Made by a program: the position numbers and the translations under genes. The notes below the pieces were generated by a model that was not told the DNA's origin, did no database searches, and saw only the letters and a list, made by a program, of their open reading frames with translations. A stretch of DNA of 7,920 nt from Methanocorpusculum sp. (lineage in GTDB: Archaea > Halobacteriota > Methanomicrobia > Methanomicrobiales > Methanocorpusculaceae): assembly GCA_017622255.1 (NCBI GenBank), contig JAGARL010000177.1, positions 1-7,920 on the forward strand, read 5' to 3'. Shown piece by piece: positions 5,317 to 7,920 of this stretch (positions within the stretch are counted from its first letter, which is position 1; every line of letters begins with the position of its first letter).

Positions 5317-6299
5317 ATATTCGTAATGCCTTCGGAGCAGAAGTTGAAAATGGTTGCCTTCTCATCCCCTTTCGTCAGCGTGAGACTGCGCTCCGGAACA
5401 ACCGTTCCAATAACCTGGGCGGCCATACCTGCCTCGCGGAAACTGCGGCAGACATCCATTACCGAGCTCTTATCTGCAGTCATGATAAAGCCCATTCCCG
5501 GATACATCCGAACCCACTCCTCAAACGTGATTCCATGGAGAGCAAGGTCCGGGTGCGGAATGGATGGAAGGTCAACTACCCCGCCGACACCAGAGGACTC
5601 CAGAAGCATACCAAGCGTTCCAAGCACTCCCGGATTCGAGATATCCTTTCCGGCAGTTAAGAGATGGTGCTCACCTAACTCCTTCATCACCCCAAGCTGT
5701 TTCTGCAGAACTTCCGGAGACTTCTGGGTAACCGAGTCCCAGTTCATCTTTGCACTCGGGTGCACACGGCCGTTTAAGTCAATAGCCATAATAATTGCAT
5801 CACCGACGTTTGCCGTACTGCTGTAGATGACATTTTCCAGGTCTGCAATACCTAAGATGGAGACATCGATTACATTGTAGGGAGCATCCGGGTGCAGATG
5901 GCCGCCGACCACCGGCACATTAAACGCATTTGCCGCATCCCGCATACCGTTGGAGACCTGCGCCATAATCTCATCGTCTGATGCCGAGAGAATATCGACC
6001 ATAGCAACGGGGCGGCCTCCCATTGCGGCAATATCGTGGACGTTTACCAGAATCGCACAGTATCCTGCCCAGTACGGGTCAATATCCATGAGCTTGTTCC
6101 AGATACCGTCTGCGGCAAGCAGAAGCGCGGTTCTTCCGTTCTGAATAACTGCGGCGTCCTCTCCATAGGATGCGATGACATCCAGATTATCTATGTGGAG
6201 TGTTTTGACGAGGGAACCAATTGCCTGCTTTCTGCGGACACCGTCATATTTTTTGACTTCTGCCGCAACGGATGCGGGGGTGTAGTTATCTGACTGCAT
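5313..6299 (-). CDS. mmp2: Methanogenesis marker protein 2, AIR synthase/SelD-like (PurM fold)
   Basis: A protein of 328 residues of the PurM/SelD/ThiL/HypE superfamily, in the subgroup known as methanogenesis marker 2. Superfamily members use ATP to phosphorylate or activate a substrate. The N-terminal half carries GEDAAV (46-51), AADGIW (62-67), NVHDIAAMGGRP (86-97) and GGHLHPD (132-138), the expected ATP/Mg sites. The C-terminal half has KDISNPG (218-224) and PGMGF (267-271). The substrate is unknown. I chose ATG 6299 because GGTGA lies 7 bases upstream and a TATA box at 6353-6361 gives a leader of about 30 bases. The longer frame from 6437 would cross that promoter, and its extra N-terminus looks like non-coding translation. 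It shares an ATGA overlap with mtxX and diverges from rfcL across 152 bases. Confidence 0.88.
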   Translation of the reverse strand: MQSDNYTPASVAAEVKKYDGVRRKQAIGSLVKTLHIDNLDVIASYGEDAAVIQNGRTALLLAADGIWNKLMDIDPYWAGYCAILVNVHDIAAMGGRPVAMVDILSASDDEIMAQVSNGMRDAANAFNVPVVGGHLHPDAPYNVIDVSILGIADLENVIYSSTANVGDAIIMAIDLNGRVHPSAKMNWDSVTQKSPEVLQKQLGVMKELGEHHLLTAGKDISNPGVLGTLGMLLESSGVGGVVDLPSIPHPDLALHGITFEEWVRMYPGMGFIMTADKSSVMDVCRSFREAGMAAQVIGTVVPERSLTLTKGDEKATIFNFCSEGITNI

Positions 6300-6306
6300 T
6301 GTGAAT

Positions 6307-6311
6307 TCACC
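6307..6311 (-). promoter_or_regulatory. Ribosome binding site GGTGA of mmp2
   Basis: GGTGA on the minus strand lies 7 bases before ATG 6299. It fixes the start of mmp2 and marks this gene, unlike rfcL, as translated from a leader. Confidence 0.75.
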
Positions 6312-6352
6312 AGAGGAAATCCCGGGGCAGCAGGATTCCCTCTCACTTGTGG

Positions 6353-6362
6353 TTATATATTT
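6353..6362 (-). promoter_or_regulatory. TATA box and partial BRE of the mmp2-mtxX operon
   Basis: The minus strand reads GGAAATATATAA: a purine-rich upstream edge that could serve as the TFB element, followed by an A/T box. A start near 6331 fits the position of the GGTGA site. Confidence 0.6.
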
Positions 6363-6416
6363 CCTCTCCAAAGGGATAATATGTTGTACTGTTGCGTCCC
6401 GGATTCTTTGCCGCTC

Positions 6417-6424
6417 TTTATAAT
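6417..6424 (+). promoter_or_regulatory. TATA box of rfcL
   Basis: TTTATAAT is centred about 31 bases before ATG 6452, so transcription should begin within a few bases of the start codon. No ribosome binding site is visible, consistent with a leaderless mRNA. Confidence 0.6.
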
Positions 6425-6451
6425 GCCGGACCGCCAATATAGTAGATAACT

Positions 6452-7894
6452 ATGGACTGGGCAGAGAAGTATCGGCCAAAACATCTCGATGAAATTCTGG
6501 GAAACGCGGCAGCGGTGAAACAGATGGCCATGTGGGCGCAGAACTGGACAACCGATTCCGCCCCGCTTCTTCTGACCGGAAAGCCGGGAATCGGCAAGAC
6601 GTCTGCGGCCCTTGCGCTTGCCCGTGATATGGGCTGGGAGGTTCTGGAGCTGAACGCATCCGATGCCCGGACAAAGGCAGTTATCGAGCGGATTGCCGGA
6701 AACTCGGCAACAACGGCCAGTCTTTTCGGTGCGTCACGGAAGATGATTATCATTGACGAGGCGGATAATCTGGAAGGAAACGCGGACCGCGGAGGGGCGC
6801 GGGCCATTGCCGATCTGCTCAAGACCGCAAAACAGCCTATCCTGTTAATCGCAAATGATGCGTACGGCGTATCTGATTCGATTCGGCGAATCTGCGATTC
6901 CGTGCAGTTTCGGGCTATTGCCGCGTCAACGCTTGCGAAGCGGATGAAGGAGATTTGCGTGCTGGAGCAGGTCTCCTGCGGAGAGGATGCGCTGTCTGAA
7001 ATTGCCGGCAGTGCGGCAGGTGATATGCGTTCCGCGGTGAATATGCTCTTCGGTTCTGCTGCCGGCCGCAAGTCGCTTTCGGCAGATGATGTCGCAACTG
7101 CCCAGAAGGATGAACGCGCAACAATTTTTGATCTGGTCTCGGCGGTTTCCGCGGGCATTTCGGATGAGCGGCTGATGAAGCTTTCCCGCGAGTGCGAGGA
7201 GAAGCCGGATTATGTGGTGCAGTGGGTAGAGGAGGCTGTCTCGCAGATTCCGGACCGGAACCGCCGGATTCGGGCATTCCGCCGGGTGAGCAGGGCGGAT
7301 GTGTATCTGGGACGGACAATGACGCGGCAGTACTATACACTCTGGCGCTATGCAACGTCGCTGATGACGTTAGGGGTTGCCGGGGAGACGGAGTCTTCGG
7401 GTTACCGGCCGCGGGTGATGCCTCCTTCGCGCTGGAAGCGGATGGCGACTGCAAAGAAGCAGAAGACGGTGCGGCGTACGCTGTCTGCGGCGCTCGCAGA
7501 AGGATATTCGATTCCGGATGTGCAGGTGCAGGCGGAGTATATTGATCTGCTGTCCAGGGTAGCCGATGCGGACCCGGAGGCGTTTTGCGAGCGGCACAAT
7601 CTGGATGCGGATCAGTTAACGGTGCTTCTCCATGATAAGGCACGGGCGGCAGCAGCGTTTAAGGCGGTGCAGAAGGCGGCAAAGGAGCGGGAGATGAAGG
7701 TGAAGAAGGCCGCCGCCGCAAAGAAGGCGGAGGCACGAAAGAAGGCGGACTTAGAAGAGGCGCTGAAAAAAGCCGAGGCGGAAGCGGCCGCGGCTATTCT
7801 TCCAAAGGAGGAGGAAGCCCTGCCGGCTGCAGAAGAGGAAAAGCCGGTGGAGAAGAAGCCGGCGGCAACGCAGGCAACGCTGGACTTCTTTTAA
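6452..7894 (+). CDS. rfcL: Replication factor C large subunit (clamp loader)
   Basis: A 480-residue AAA+ ATPase. With the small subunit RfcS, which is not in this window, it loads the PCNA clamp on primed DNA. The N-terminus MDWAEKYRPK is the family signature. Walker A GKPGIGKT is at 43-50, Walker B IIIDEAD at 99-105, the sensor 1 region with Asn135 in LLIANDAYG (131-139), and sensor 2 GDMRSAV at 190-196. The collar domain follows to about 405. From about 409 the protein is a Lys/Glu/Ala-rich, probably helical or coiled tail that ends in QATLDFF (474-480), a PCNA-binding PIP box at the extreme C-terminus. Length and layout match archaeal RfcL. It is divergent from mmp2 and apparently leaderless. 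Confidence 0.97.
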   Translation: MDWAEKYRPKHLDEILGNAAAVKQMAMWAQNWTTDSAPLLLTGKPGIGKTSAALALARDMGWEVLELNASDARTKAVIERIAGNSATTASLFGASRKMIIIDEADNLEGNADRGGARAIADLLKTAKQPILLIANDAYGVSDSIRRICDSVQFRAIAASTLAKRMKEICVLEQVSCGEDALSEIAGSAAGDMRSAVNMLFGSAAGRKSLSADDVATAQKDERATIFDLVSAVSAGISDERLMKLSRECEEKPDYVVQWVEEAVSQIPDRNRRIRAFRRVSRADVYLGRTMTRQYYTLWRYATSLMTLGVAGETESSGYRPRVMPPSRWKRMATAKKQKTVRRTLSAALAEGYSIPDVQVQAEYIDLLSRVADADPEAFCERHNLDADQLTVLLHDKARAAAAFKAVQKAAKEREMKVKKAAAAKKAEARKKADLEEALKKAEAEAAAAILPKEEEALPAAEEEKPVEKKPAATQATLDFF

Positions 7895-7897
7895 TCT

Positions 7898-7910
7898 CCC
7901 CTGTCCGGGG
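7898..7910 (+). terminator. Short GC hairpin after rfcL
   Basis: CCCC (7898-7901) and GGGG (7907-7910) pair around TGTCC just after the stop codon. With no T run following inside the window, a terminator role is weakly supported. Confidence 0.2.
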
Positions 7911-7911
7911 T

Positions 7912-7920
7912 ATGAGCGAG
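7912..7920 (+). CDS. Possible start of a next gene (M-S-E..., cut by window edge)
   Basis: ATG-AGC-GAG begins 18 bases after the rfcL stop and runs off the right edge. Only three codons are visible and no clear ribosome binding site precedes them, so this is a placeholder for a possible downstream operon member. Confidence 0.2.

Noticed and set aside
4809..5660. Plus-strand open frame of 283 codons
   Set aside because: It crosses the mtxX-mmp2 junction on the opposite strand; the product is Arg/Pro/His-rich nonsense and no promoter or ribosome binding site precedes it.
6418..7643. Minus-strand open frames of 246 and 242 codons opposite rfcL
   Set aside because: They are shadows of rfcL codon bias (Ser/Arg/Pro-rich), and one would run through the rfcL promoter.
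1..7920. Search for CRISPR repeats, insertion-sequence ends, integrase/attachment duplications near the tRNAs
   Set aside because: No regularly spaced short repeats, transposase-like frames or partial tRNA copies were seen. The second tRNA-Lys is full length with its own promoter, so it is a duplication and not an attachment-site remnant.

Overview
The window reads as a chromosomal segment of a methanogenic euryarchaeon. Gene content supports this: two methanogenesis-marker proteins (Mmp2 and MtxX/Mmp4), a methanopterin-biosynthesis kinase (MptE), an archaeal histone and the large subunit of archaeal replication factor C. Archaeal TATA boxes, GGTGA-type ribosome binding sites and apparently leaderless genes fit as well. 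The protein sequences look most like Methanomicrobiales, perhaps Methanocorpusculum, but that placement is my recollection of the family and was not searched.

Layout. On the minus strand, 3629 down to 1 is a three-gene operon: an RCK_N-DHH/DHHA1 phosphoesterase, mptE, and a radical SAM enzyme whose frame runs off the left edge. Each junction is an 11-base overlap. On the plus strand, 3701-4055 holds two tandem tRNA-Lys(CTT) units, each with its own TATA box, leader hairpin and T-rich trailer. A lone histone gene lies on the minus strand at 4179-4385 behind a promoter rich in inverted repeats. The minus-strand pair mmp2-mtxX (6299-4558) is joined by an ATGA overlap. Divergent from it on the plus strand is rfcL (6452-7894). 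A possible next gene begins at 7912.

How the genes relate. mptE supplies the pterin part of methanopterin, the C1 carrier of methanogenesis, and mmp2 and mtxX belong to families tied to methanogens but without settled reactions. Histone, rfcL and the tRNAs are information-processing genes. No gene-free stretch exceeds about 175 bases, and I see no insertion sequence, CRISPR array, integrase or sign of recent transfer.

I see no clear new multi-gene system. The points most worth following are: a base-pair-preserving difference in the leader hairpins of the two tRNA units; nested inverted repeats at the histone promoter; non-canonical cysteine spacing in the radical SAM enzyme; the fusion of a nucleotide-sensing RCK domain to a DHH phosphoesterase; and the tight coupling of two uncharacterised methanogenesis markers.
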